A stretch of DNA of 64,000 nucleotides, taken from NCBI RefSeq assembly GCF_022539665.2, contig NC_081334.1, forward strand, positions 4,434,424-4,498,423, written 5' to 3'. The stretch is from Daphnia carinata (taxonomy: Eukaryota; Arthropoda; Branchiopoda; Diplostraca; Daphniidae). This document shows positions 1-26,400 of the stretch, piece by piece. The notes beneath the pieces were generated by a model, which saw nothing but the letters and a program-made list of their open reading frames with translations, searched no databases and was not told the origin of the DNA. The stretch's first letter is position 1; every line of letters begins with the position of its first letter. The position numbers and the translations under genes were made by a program.

Positions 1-540
1 GTTATCACAATTGAGTAGCTTGAGCCTCCAAAATGTGCTTCCATCATCCATACATTCTACTGGATGAACTTTATCCAAACTGAACAGTCTCACCCTCTTC
101 AACGGCTGAATGCAACTAATATTACCATGAGGTACAGCTACAAATGATACAGCATGGAATACGAGAGGTATATGTTACAACCTGCAAAAACAAGTTAAGT
201 GCAACTTATGACCTGAAGTATGGCAGTTAAGACAAGAGTACCTAAACTTATTTACCTTAGCCAAATCACCTTTAATCATCCAGTACTTTCTGTTGAATGA
301 AATTTATCCACAGCCTACAGCTTTACATCTCAAATGGCTGGATGCCACTGATACGAAGGGGTAAAAACGCTAACCGTACAGCAAGGATCACCTGACGTAT
401 ATGCGATACAACATATAAGAATAAGTCACACGCACCTTAGAACCTAAAGTATGCATTTAAGACATTATTAGGACCAAATTACCCCATTTGTGACGCATGA
501 AACTTAATCCATAGATGGCTGACTGGTTGTGAAAATGGAT
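1..540. repeat. Diverged tandem repeat, period about 200-230 bp, cut by the left edge
   Basis: Short blocks recur in the same order. A block around 61-80 (tggatgaactttatccaaac) returns near 293-313 (ttgaatgaaatttatccac) and again near 495-512 (gcatgaaacttaatccat). The block at 210-232 (gacctgaagtatggcagtta) returns near 440-462 (gaacctaaagtatgcattta). The GGCTGAATGCAACT-like block near 105 returns near 335. Offsets are about 230, then about 202. Copies look roughly 65-75% alike by eye. There is no coding frame across them. It could be a decayed satellite or an old segmental duplication. Confidence 0.6.
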
Positions 541-2589
541 AGGTTAACACGTTGATAAATTTCTCTACATCCCCGCGTCCACGTGCACGCAATTGTCCCC
601 ATCAATAACTTTGGTATTATAGCACATCACTATTCACGGACGACTGGTACGATACCTGATGTGAAACAGCTTTCAGCGCCTCTTGTGGAGATAGACATCA
701 TTCCATGAAATGCCATCTATCGGTACCGTCACAAAACTTCTTATCCTTTTCCTTTTATAAATAGGTTTTTGTATTATTAATGTGATTTACTCCAAATAAA
801 CTGTACTGTAATAATCTGCAATAATAATTCCCGTCAAGTGATTAATAATGATAGATAGGCACGCTACTAGTTTTCTTGTTTATAACCAAAAAAATAAATG
901 CGAATAAACAAAAAATGTTATAGCAGAATCCGCGCTAAAATAAGCCCGACAAATTAAGTCCGTCGAAATAAGCCCGACTTTTTTTTATTTTTTGTATTCA
1001 AAAACCCGAAATTTCTGTGAAAATGTCGGAAATGAATTCAAAATCTAAGAAAGAGGTCAACTGCGGCTCTTCACACATGTACCTGATCAACATTAAACGG
1101 TAGTTTCAGGGGAAAAAAAAAATGATGGTTGCGATGACATGAATGAAACGAGTGGTTTCTTACCTGTTGTTTGTGGATGTAAACAGCCGTACATACTCGC
1201 CATATTTGTTCTCTATTGCTTGCGTCTTGCCGATTTAAAAAATGAAGGTACAAAGTGATGAGATTAAGTCAAGAGACAAAATCAATTGGCGGCCGTATAT
1301 ATGATACAAAAGCACGAGAAATAGAATATATATATAAAAGGTTCGGTGTGTCTGTGTCTGTGTGTGGTGTGTGTGTGTTGACGTCAATTTCACGACGAAA
1401 GTAACAAAGAAGATTGAAATGTTTCAAGTGGGGCCACACTGTCAACGGTTTGAAGGCAAAAGAAAGTATAAAAGACGGTCAAAATAGCCCACAGGAAATT
1501 GAATGTGATGAGGCGGAAGAAGACGCAAGATATTAACGGCTAGTTTTTGAATAGGATGCCATAGTTCGGAAAAGAGGAACACACACAACACGAAACACAC
1601 ACACACACACAAAAAAAAAGGTAAGAAAGTGATTCGATTGAACTTTTTCAGCGCCATTTTCTTTTTTTTTTTTTTTTTTTGTTAGCGGATCATAACTTTT
1701 TGAGGTTTACCGCTTGACACGCTGCCCAAAAGGGATGATGAGAAATGACAAGAGAAAACGAGACATAATCTAAGGACGAATGGTAATTTGGGTAAGAAGC
1801 GTGAGTCTTGCCATGAACGTGAATCATCGGCACAACCACAGTGACAACATTTTCAGTTGATAAAACAAAAATTTAAGTAAACAAAAGAAACAAAGAAAAA
1901 AAAAAGGGTTTTTAAACGAATGAAGATGCAGAGAAGATGCTATACAATCAAAACTACTGACTTTTGGAGGCATCTCTCGTGAATAGGCTCTCGTCTTTCA
2001 AAGGGGGGGATTACACGAAAAACATTTCGGATTCGACAACTCATTCCCCCTCTATTCTGCAGACCTCCTCTTTTAACCCATCGTCATCAACGTCAAAGAG
2101 CTGCAATCAGGTGCCGTTCTAGCTGTCGGGAACATCAATCTTACATTTCTTTTTACTAAGTATTACCATCGTGTTTGACAAGTATAATTCTTTTTTTTTT
2201 TTTTTTTTTCTTGATTCTTTTTCTTAAAAAAAAAAAAAAAAACGCACAAAAGGTCAAGAAAAAGCTGCCTTAATTCTTCATTTGTTGGTTAAAATAAGTT
2301 TTCTTTTGTTGAAAAAAAAAAAAAAATGTATAGGGGCGGCATGATTTTTCTAAAACTTTGTGGTTTTGCTTTGAAATCGAATGACTTAGATTGCGTGAAT
2401 TCAACTTGTAAAGGTCTGTTTTTCTAAGCCGAAAAAAAAATGAGAAGAAAATGTGAGGCTAACCCTTTTTAAAAGAACGAAAGGAGATGCAATGGAACTA
2501 TTTCGGTGTAAAAAAAAAAACAAAAAAGGAAGAGAATTTTCATGCCGAGTTTCGACTTTCTCTCTCACCCATTACAATGTCGGAAGAAT
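541..2589. other. Non-coding 3' flank of the Vilse gene
   Basis: I see no supported gene here. The stretch holds poly(T)/poly(A) runs (about 1661-1680, 2191-2209, 2226-2242), a short TG-rich patch (1345-1380) and an 11-base repeat, ataagcccgac, at about 941 and 968. The open frames present are short and made of low-complexity sequence. Part of it should be the 3' UTR of the RhoGAP gene whose stop codon lies at 2590-2592 on the minus strand, but I could not pick a convincing polyadenylation signal. Confidence 0.5.
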
Positions 2590-16659
<14,070 letters not shown>

Positions 16660-17506
16660 ATGACTGCATTTACAGATAAAACTTCTGAGATTGGAAAGCA
16701 GGAATGGTTAGAAAAACTGGAAAACGTTCATCTGCCACGTATGAACATGAATCGTCTGGTGATGAATTATTTAGTAACTGGTAAAATTGTTTGTTTTGAA
16801 AGCCTTGAAAACAAATTTTCTTTAACCAATTTTGTTTTTTTGTTTTTTTCTTGTGGATCTTGCAGAGGGTTTCAAAGAAGCAGCTGAAAAATTTGCTCTG
16901 GAAGCTGGTTTCAAAGCTCCAGCAGAATTGGAGAGACTGGATGAAAGAATCAAAATTCGTGACGCCATTCAGGCTGGAAAGATTCAAGAAGCAACAGCCT
17001 TGGTAAACCAGCTGCACCCAGATCTACTTGATTCCGATAGATACCTCTTTTTCCACCTCCAACAACAACACCTCATAGAACTCATAAGACAAAAGAATAT
17101 AGAAGAGGCACTGAGATTTGCACAGGTACACTTGTTCTGCTCTGGTACATTGTGACGTCATTCTATACAATTTCATTTGTTTTCGTTAATGGAACAGGAA
17201 CACTTGGCTGAACGGGGAGAACAGAATCCAGCCATTCTAGGAGAATTAGAACGAACCTTGGCACTTTTGGCATTTGATGACCCGGAAAAATCCCCATTCG
17301 GTGATTTGCTCCACCCTTCACATCGCCAGAGAGTTGCAAGTGAGCTGAATGCGGCTATCCTCAAAGCGGAGCATCGTGAATCAACTACACCTCAACTTGT
17401 TTCCTTGATGAAATTGGTTATGTGGGCTCAAGACCAGCTTGATCAGAGAAAAGTGGGTGCCCTTCTGTCAGAATACTTCTCTGAACTTGTGTCTGGAAAA
17501 AGTTGA
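16660..17506 (+). CDS. Gid8: GID8 (TWA1), scaffold subunit of the CTLH/GID E3 ubiquitin ligase
   Basis: Core scaffold of the CTLH (GID) ubiquitin-ligase complex, nuclear and cytoplasmic. Exons 16660-16780, 16866-17125 and 17198-17506 join in frame to 229 aa; the human protein has 228. In order there is an N-terminal LisH motif ([20 protein letters not shown], about 30-50), a CTLH motif ([20 protein letters not shown]) and a CRA region with [20 protein letters not shown] and [19 protein letters not shown]. Length and motifs match the family from end to end. Start: the first ATG (AAAAATGAC), with no competing upstream frame. It is convergent with NUP35, with 331 bp between the two stop codons. 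Nothing is missing or unusual. Confidence 0.96.
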
Positions 17507-17532
17507 ATTGGAAAGTTTCTTGTGTTGCTGCA

Positions 17533-17538
17533 TATTAA
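17533..17538 (+). terminator. Variant polyadenylation signal ATTAAA for GID8
   Basis: ATTAAA occurs 27 bases after the GID8 stop codon. It is the second most common polyadenylation hexamer. No AATAAA occurs nearer, so a very short 3' UTR is likely. Confidence 0.4.
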
Positions 17539-17837
17539 AACAACTTCTATATGGCGGGAGATTAGATGCATTATTTTATGGTTTTATTTCGTTTTATTAG
17601 GTTAAATATCCGCGACTAACGGACTTGGCACGCGCCACACTGGATGACCCGAAGTAATTGAAAATTGTTACAGCGTCAGCCACCTCGTCCCAGTTGTTGT
17701 TTGTTCTCTCCCATCGACAAAGTATCTTCACAAATCTCTCTTTAATCAAATGATGCATCGGAATACAGAAACGTTAAAACATATCAGTGAAGAGCCTATG
17801 GTATCAAATTCCTTTATCCGTAAATACACCAACCATT

Positions 17838-19075
17838 CTACCAACCAAAGACAAAATCCATTGCTTTGGCGACAAGGCTCGAATTTTGCTGCGGTGTCGC
17901 TCTTTGCTGGTTTACCTTAAACACGTAGACAGAGAACAAATGAATCGCCAGAACACAAGCTTTAACGTATTGTTTTAGAAATACCTCATAATCAGCTTGA
18001 GCTCCTTTGTAAGTTTGAGTCAAAGGTCTCAGATTGCTACGGTCCAAAGCCGAGGGCGTTGCGCTGGTCCCCAAGGCAAAAGAACTGCTACGATCCCAGA
18101 CAGCTGGCTGAGGTGTTGAGGTTACTCTCATTGACGGTGTGCTGATAGCTTGCAAATTCTCTTTCCTACTTTCTTCCATGATTGCCTGTAATTATACAAA
18201 AAAAAAACATTAATTCTCTTACTTGGTCCACATTCTTACATTTATCATGGTTTACCCCATCTGTGCATGGTACTACTCCAATCATTAGAGTGTCAGTCAA
18301 AAGTCTGCCATTTCGTGCCAGGGCTTTTCTAGCTTGCAGGCGACTTGCAAACTTCAAATGCATCCAGTTTCCCTAAGAAGGACAACAAAATTTCACACAA
18401 AATTCTCTATTGCACTTTAAAACAGCAGTAGATACCATACCTGTGAGGGTATGCGGTGCTCTAGAATATGTCCCCACATTCCTGTTTGAGTTAAAACATA
18501 GGATGCAGCGGTAGGTGGGAAACCAAAGACTGTAACCCATGTCCCAGCATCAGAATCTTCAAACTGGTCAGACTGGTCAACTTGAGAACTCACACTATAG
18601 TTTGCATGAGGAGTTGAGGGAAGGTGAGCATAGTCTGATGGAGTAGAAGGGGTAGAAGGACCTGTTGCAGAGAACAATCGCTGCACAGGTGGGCCTCCTG
18701 GTTTATCTGTTTTCCCAATTAATCTGGAAACAAGAGACAATTACTAGCCCTTATACATGGCAGTTGTTGATAAATAAGCATACCTATTGGCCTTTGGGGT
18801 AGGTACTGATGAAGAGGGAGGAGAAACGGAAAGATAGCCTGTTGTCGATGATCCCTTCATCATTTTCATTGGGCTGGTTTGAAATGGCCGACCTCCACCC
18901 TATGGGAAAAATTAATCAAGCAAAGCAAACTAAATTTGCGAATCTAACTTACTTGGCTTGTAACATCTCCCATCAAAAAACCAGGAAGGTACTGAGCCCC
19001 ACTTTGTTGTTGATTAGCATAGACCCCAGTACCGGACGTAGGACTCGCGGGTGAACCTAAGGCCATGGGCTCCAT
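17838..19075 (-). CDS. Nup35: Nucleoporin NUP35 (Nup53 family)
   Basis: Linker nucleoporin of the inner ring of the nuclear pore complex. Exons 19075-18953, 18899-18784, 18723-18441, 18372-18256, 18185-17985 and 17915-17838 give 305 aa. After a Ser/Pro-rich N-terminus, the RRM-like MPPN (Nup35) domain is seen at about 145-215: GTWVTVFGFPPTAASYVLTQ, then GNWMHLKFASRLQARKALA. The C-terminus ends in SLVAKAMDFVFGW, the family's conserved amphipathic tail (human ends AMEYMFGW), which in relatives binds membrane. The start is the first Met of MEPMALGSPAS. Introns are 54-82 bp. An in-frame downstream donor choice at the end of exon 4 was rejected because it brings a stop codon into frame. Confidence 0.95.
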
Positions 19076-22000
19076 TTCTTTGCTTCTACAAAAAAGATAC
19101 ACGATAGTAAACCTCGATGGAAATAATACTGCGCAGCAACTTACATCAATATGAGAATATTAAAATACAACGGCGTTTTTCAAACCGCTCTTTTAGTTTT
19201 TGAACCCTTTCTGACGTTTCAGATCCGTGGGTATTGGTGCTAAACAGTAAGATGTAGCGCTGGTTCTGGTGGATAATTTTGACGGTGCTTCACTGAAACT
19301 TATCTTCGATTTCGTTTTGCTCAAACGAGATTTATAATCAAAGTCTATTCTAGTTAATTTAAATAATTAATTGCTAGTCGCCTTTTTTCTCGTGTATTCT
19401 TTTTCGATGCTATGATCTGGCTGTCCAAAATAAAAGGTACGTGCCATTCAGCAGAATGAAGGGATTACATCCCTCATCCTTCGGTTTATTTTATTGTTGT
19501 ATTTAAAAAAATAAATGCTGATTTTATTACACAGGGTGAAGGGGAATAGCAGCCTGGCAACCAAAAGTATTTTTATTTGGGGCTTCATACATAGAAAGAA
19601 TCCCAATGCAACATTTATTTCGACCCCCCTCCTCCCCCACTCAAGCCCCAGATTTACACGTAGTTTTGGCAGTATGTTTCGCCCTCGATGGTATTTCTTC
19701 CGCCAGTTTTGCAAACGTCTAATCTCAGAAAATCTTTTTCATTTCTATTTTTGCCCTTTTGACTTCTGGTTTCAGTTGCTAAGCGCAAAGCACTAGAGGA
19801 CGATTGAAAATCAGAATCAGACAGATTCCATGGATTCTCTATCGTCGATCAAATTTGCCACATGATGCATTGGTCTTGAGAACTAGAAATTGTTGGACTG
19901 AAAAAAAAATTTTAGCTTCGCACACGTTAGGCTTCCAACTTGTTTGACCGCAATGCGGCAACACACCCTATCACTAGGATGTTTAGACATCGTGATCACA
20001 TTTTGGCCATACTTTCATAGCTATTCCACTGGTCTGGTAATGTCAAGCGGAGTTGCGTTGGAACTTTACCAGATTTTATTAAGTCAACTGAATCGTGATT
20101 TTTCAATTTAATGTAATGAAAATCTAATTTAATATTTCATACTCATGGTGTTGCCTTTGGTCGATTTCCTCAAAGAACCTAATCAAATGCAAGAGAAAAT
20201 GTGAATGAAAGTTTCAGGTAACAAATCATATTTATACTTTTGTAGCCACCCCAATTTCATCTTTTTAACTTGTTGGTAAAGATTCATCTCTGAATCTTGT
20301 TTTTAATTATGGAATTGGCTTCATATGGCAGGACGTAGTAGGTCTACAAGGTGCACTGTCTCAACTCTGTAATCCAAAGAATAATGCCACAATACTCGAC
20401 AAGATCTGTTTAAAGATTTCCTTAATTCTATGAAATGTCAATATCTTATTCCAGTGCAAAAAAGATGTAGATGAAATCCAGAAAATCCTCTTTTCATCAA
20501 CACGCAACAAAGTTCTCATAATCGGTAATGATCATTGACTTTTTTGCCCTCCCACTCAACGTTATTGTCGCTTTGCGCCGTTTTGCGAGTGCTAAAAAAT
20601 CACCCACATTGTGCACAACTGCTCTTTTCTGTTAAACTAGACAAAATTATTGAAATTTATTAAGGTATTCAACGTTATCACCTGTGCGGTGAATATTAAT
20701 CGTAGATGCGTTATCACTTTTATTTGCATTGACTACTAACTAACTATAATCAACGATGCCATTTTGCTCTCTGGAATGGTTTTTTTTATAGACGTAAAAT
20801 ACGGAACAAGATCAGTATTGATAAATTTTCCCGAGACATTTTTATCAGACTTGGTTGTCGTTTTGTTTTCGAACAAAACAGCTGATCGTCTGAAAAACAA
20901 TGGTAGTGGAATGAATGTGTGGCTGTGCCAACTACCACAAATATTTCAATGCGCAACGCTTCCTCAAAAAATCTTTTTGTAATAATAAATGTATTGTTTA
21001 TTTTTCTCTCATTCTTGGTGTGCGTGACAAATGTACACGTCAACTCATTCCGTGACTGCAGTCTATGAACTACTTCCCAATTCCGAAGATGAGTGTTAAT
21101 TAATTAAATGTACGCCGAAAACCTTGTTCCATTAGAGAAAGCAGACTTACTGGCAGACAGCGACAGTATGGACAATCAGCAAAAATGTATTTCAACAAGC
21201 TCTGGCTGGTTATGATTACAATAAAGAACACAAAAGTGATATAATAATGGGCGTGTTGCCTTTGGCAAGACATGAAGAGTTCCCATGTAGAAATGTACAA
21301 ATTTCATCAAGGAAAAAAAAAAGGGGGAGGGAGATAATGATAACAATCAGAAAAGAAAACAATGAAAAATAAAAGTAAAAAGACCATATAACTCTCTTTC
21401 CAAATGACAATTCACATGTAAGGATGGTCGGTTGGGTGTACGAAGCGATGGCCGCCTCCATCGCCAAACCACCAAGAAAAGAATTACAGCAGAGAGAACA
21501 AGTAAATTTCTTTTCTTTTTCTTTTTTTTTTTCCATTTTCGAGTTGTAATTTTCTGCACTCGTCTACTTCCGAAATTCTTTTCTCCTTTCCCAAGCCCTC
21601 ACGCCGGCCAGTACCACCATCGTGTGTCGAAATGGATTGTTAAAGTTGTGGCAATTCTTCGAAACAGCTGGTTATGGAAGGGTAGGGGGGAGGAACAGAC
21701 CTGGCTAATTTCACCGCACGACGGGGGTAAAAGTTAGTACACGCGACACGCAAGGACAAAAACTGCGAGCGGGATCTTTTGACTACACTCAAATCAATTC
21801 TCTGACCGTCTAATGTCGGTTTCTTTCACACAAAACATTTGGAATCGAAAACCCAAAAATTACTTCTTCTTTGTCAACAAATTAAATCATAGCAAATTGA
21901 TTATTTAAAAAAAAAAAAAAACTTAAACTGAAAGAGAGTTGATAATATAATTAAAGGGGATTTTTTTTTTTTTAAACGCAAAGCCAGAGACTGAAGCGTG

Positions 22001-22374
22001 ATAGATATGTTGTAGAGATGATGTGTTAGTTTGTAACCATTAAAAAAAAAAGAAAAAAAGTCAAGAATCTTTCTGTCGTGGTATCAAAGACTTGGACGCA
22101 GAACACATTTTGTGACTGATGCAACACACACCACGAAGGAAGATTTCCACAAGAAAAAGAAATATATAAAAATAACAAACATTATTTTGTTGTTTTGCTT
22201 CAAAGGAAAAAAAGCTGCACAAGAGGCAAAGATTAAAAAAAGAAAAAAAGGAGGGATCAGCTGCCGAGTGAGGCTCCAAATAAAAATTCAAAATTTCAGA
22301 CACCAAAAATGTCATCTGTTAAAACAAAAAGGAAAAATAAAAACGAAACAATGTTTTTAACCTAATAATAGCGT
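19076..22374. other. Intergenic stretch with no recognised gene
   Basis: I looked for spliced frames on both strands and found none I can support. At 19411 there is ATG ATC TGG followed by a fair donor (GTACGT), but the next acceptor leads straight into a stop codon. From about 21.3 kb the homopolymer-rich texture of the multiplexin region begins. The last few hundred bases probably hold the multiplexin 3' UTR. Confidence 0.45.
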
Positions 22375-22931
22375 TCAATAAAGGGACTGAATATGGGCTT
22401 GATAATGTTCCTCGGAGATGATGTGCTCCGGCGTTCGTTTCATTCTCGAACTGCCGACGCCTTGGCTGGTGGCTTCGATGCACAGGACGACGAATCGATT
22501 CTGACACGAGAACTTGTCCTGCGCCAGCAGTTTGCCGGCGTGAACTTGCTGTTGCTGTTGCGACGGCGAGCTGCCGATAAGCGAGGCGGCCACTCCAAGG
22601 CTCTTAGGGTCGCTCGATGTCCAGGCATCGCAATACGAATCCAGCTGGCGTTCGCCGTTCGGTCCGGCTCCATGCCAGACCACCTTCTGCGGCCAGACGA
22701 TGTCATTGAAAATGTTGCGGTTGTTGAAACTGTAGATGTCGTGCTGACGACTGGAAGCGAATTCGCCGGCCCTCCCGCCGCGGTACATGTCGTTCCAGGT
22801 GCGAAACAACACTTCTCCCTAGTGAGACAATTCAAAAGATAAAAAACATAATAGATTTCGTGACACGCACGTTCCAAAAAAAAAATAAATAAAATTCCAA
22901 AAAGAAAGAGGGAAAAAAAAAGAAAAAAAGA

Positions 22932-22966
<35 letters not shown>

Positions 22967-23137
22967 CTGCTGCTCAAATTGAATATGCAACGATGAAAAG
23001 ATGATTATAATGTGATGTTTTTACTACATAATACCCTAAGGTTGACGACTGGATATTCACGGTCAGATGAGCGGACGATCGTGTCAAGATTTTGGACACG
23101 CGAAGCTAAAAAAGCTCGGAACGTTCCCTTAATCAAC

Positions 23138-23192
<55 letters not shown>

Positions 23193-23405
23193 ATCCGATT
23201 TTAATTAAATTCGAGATAAGAAAAAAAGAAAGGTGTTGTTGCTTGTCGTCTAATTTGTTTTTTTTTTTTTTTTAAAGAAAAGAATAAAGAAAAGATATCC
23301 TACTTTGAGTCCTGCTTGACGAGCTTGTCGGAAGCACGCGTAATCCACGCGCTGGATGCCACCCATGTCTCCAGAAAGGGGTTCATTAAGTGCCACCAAT
23401 CTCAA
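22375..23405 (-). other. Endostatin domain and C-terminal tail of multiplexin
   Basis: Three exons (23405-23304, 23127-23035, 22818-22375) encode [20 protein letters not shown], then [18 protein letters not shown], then [30 protein letters not shown] and FVVLCIEA. These align throughout with vertebrate endostatin. The four cysteines of its two nested disulphides are present (YACFRQ, SYCDAW, FSCQNR, VLCIEA). The N-terminal HSHRDF zinc-binding histidines of vertebrate endostatin are absent. A run of five glutamines sits in a surface loop. A tail of roughly 26 residues containing RMKR extends past the domain. Confidence 0.95.
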
Positions 23406-26400
23406 CTAAATTTTCCATTTTTTTTTTTTTTTTTAAAGAAAACAAAAAAATGTACAAATTATCGTTGGCGACCAAACAGGATGTCGAAAAAGCAAAGAAA
23501 AAAAAAAAAACGACGAGTGTACAACAAGGACCATTCAAGTGATGTACTACAGCGAACGCATGCGTTTCCATTGTATACCGATGGTTTGACAGGTTCGTCC
23601 TATTTTCGCCAGCGACGCCGAAAGGCAAGTCAAATTTGAAGGAAAGGCAGCGTCCATTAACAATAGGAAATTTTTGTTTTCAATTTTTTTTTTTTGTTGA
23701 AAAAAGAAAAGACCACAAGATTAGAGTGGGGCAATCTTACCTGCCACATTTCCTCATCCTTGAATGAAAAGCATGAGGTTCAAGGCAAAAACAGACAACA
23801 AGGAAATGAAACATCTTTGTCCCCTCACTACCAACATTTCTCGAGTTTTATTCACGCAATGAAATGAAATGAAATGAAACGAAAAAAAAAACAAAAAAAA
23901 ACCAAAACGAGAAATAAAAAGAAAACTTACGCTAGGCCCTTCGGCGATTTTCGGAAGCAAATTGTCGATGGCGCTGGCCGGCGTCGGTTTCAATGTGGTC
24001 GGCGGCGCAATTGTTGTCGTCGTCGGCGCCGGCAACGGAACGAAATTGCCCATCTTTTTTTTTTTTTCATTTTTCATTGGCACACAAATCAAAACATTAT
24101 CGTGTGTCTGTTCATTTCTCACATAACAACAATTTTTCTCAAATCCTTTTCAACAGCGTCACGAATGCAAAAGTTCAAATCCAAAAAAAAAAAAAAAAAA
24201 ATGAACTCACAGAGATGTATTGCCATCCTTTACGGACGCGGACTAGAAGACTCTCCTCTTCGTAGAGGTAGGCGATCGTTCCGACGGGGCTGATGTCGGA
24301 AATCTGCGTACGACACACAAGAAAGAAAAGAGACGTTAAAAATAGCCTTACGGTTCATTAGAGAGAGAGAGAGAGACACACGGCGCTCAGGTGAGAAGGA
24401 ATGACACACTGCCGTTAATGGACTTGTCCAATCTACTTTCAACCTTCTTTTCTCGTACATAAAAAAAAAAAAAACGAACCCTGAAAAGAAAGAGAAGACG
24501 TGGCTTTTCGTTTAACGATGACACACGGCCGTTAAAAACAAAACAAATCCTTTTTTTTCTTTTTTTCTATTCCCCCCCCCCTCCAATAACCCAACCCATG
24601 CGAAAAAGGAAATCTTCTTTTTGTTGCTGTCGATGTTTCTTGCTAGCATTTTGTCATCATCATTCGATCCCATCGGTCGTTCACGTCGACCATTTGTTAG
24701 ACAAACGGCTGATGTTTTTTTTTTTTTTTTTTTTTTTTCTTCTCATTTTATGTCGTTGAAAATGTCAGGGGCTCGTCACGGGGTCCTTCTGTCTCTCCGC
24801 GTCGTGCGCGATCACAATCGATAAAAGCTCAACGCCACCTGGCCCAACACTTGCAGGCCATCGAGAGAGCCACACGTCCAAATACACACAAGTGGTTCCA
24901 GCTGTACCGCGGCCTTTTTAAACTAGGACAGACAAAAAAAAACAAAAAAAAAAAAACAAGGTCGTAGAACCGGCCTTCTTCGCTTGTTTGTTCCGTTCAG
25001 ACAGCGGGGGGAGTGCTTGAAGTGGCCTTTCTTTTCTTTTTATTCGCTACACAGGACGCGCACATTTATTTCTTTTTCCCGATGAGTACAAAAGACGCAC
25101 CATTTTCCCATCTGGATTTTCGCATTTTTTTTTTTTTTTTCTTTCTTCTTTTCGCTATGCAACGTCCTTTTTTTTTTTTATGCGTTAGTACTGAAGTCCT
25201 AAGGATTTAGTCAGAAATGGTCATTATGTCCATCGACAGGTAACAAGATCCGCCAGCGTATTTTCTCTTCTTCTTAAAGGCGACACACGAGACTTTTAAG
25301 TACACACAATAAACGTAAAGTCTAAAGCAAGAAAGAAAGTGACTTGAACGAGCGGCCAAAACGAATTCAGAAAAAAAAGGGGGGGGGCCTTGCCTCTTTT
25401 TTTTTTTTTCTTCAATGCCCGACCTATTGATGACGCCCCGTAGTCTATTTGATTTTTATTTGGGAAAACGAAAAAGATGAACAACAGGTAGGAAAAAGGA
25501 GAACGCCAAGAGATAAGTTGAAATCTCGTCGTTTTTTTTGTTTGTTTTTTTTGTTACCTTGAAAAGAGCTTCCATATTGGTGACAATGATGGCTCCCGGC
25601 ACCACTTTCTGATTCTCCTCGCCTTGTGACGATCCTACAAGCGAAATTTGCACGTTTACTTTCAATGACATAAAAAAAAATAAATCCACTTTCAAAATGC
25701 AAATTATTTTGAAATGCATGCCATGATGCGACAACGTGCTACCTGGTTGATTGTAGTTGACGAAACTGCGGAGTTCGTGAAAAGCTCCGCGGTTTTTGGA
25801 GCCTTTTTTTTTTTTTTTTTTTTTTTTTGCATTCGTAGTTTACATATTTTTTTTTTTTAAGGGGTTTTGTTAGTTTTAATTGATCCAAAGCAGCAGGAAA
25901 AATGTAAAAGGTCAATCACGATTACTAGCAATTAGTTCTTTTCCGTTTAATTAAATAATAAGCAGAAAAAAAAAAAAAAGAAAAATATATTCCTTTTACC
26001 TGGTCTAGACGAACCACTTGGAGGACCTGGGGGTCCCGGTGGCCCAGGAGGTCCTGGAGGACCAGGAATAGGATGAGCAGCTTGATGATGAAACGAGGGA
26101 GGACTGGCAGGGCCTGGTGGACCTGGAGGTCCTGGTAGTCCGTCACGGCCGTTGATTCCTGGAGTGCCAGGTTTGCCTGGTGCTCCAGTATCACCTTTGG
26201 GTCCCGGTGAGCTACCCAGGAATCCACTAGATGTCCCTGGTTCACCTTTAGCTCCCGGTAAGCCGGGTGGGCCCATCGCACCTGGACGACCAACACGACC
26301 CTATGGCGTAGAACAAGATCTTCATTTTTTTAAACGTCCACAGATTTAGAAAACTGGACTTGGATTTTCATTTTTTTGCTGATGAGCTCAACAAGACGTT

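Noticed and set aside
19411-19560. Possible plus-strand first exon (MIWLSKIK, GTACGT donor) divergent from NUP35
   Set aside because: The only good following acceptor, near 19534, gives a stop codon at once.
20764-21043. Overlapping frames of 72 and 85 residues near 20.8-21.0 kb
   Set aside because: No homology, splice context or promoter. Frame lengths are ordinary for AT-rich intergenic DNA.
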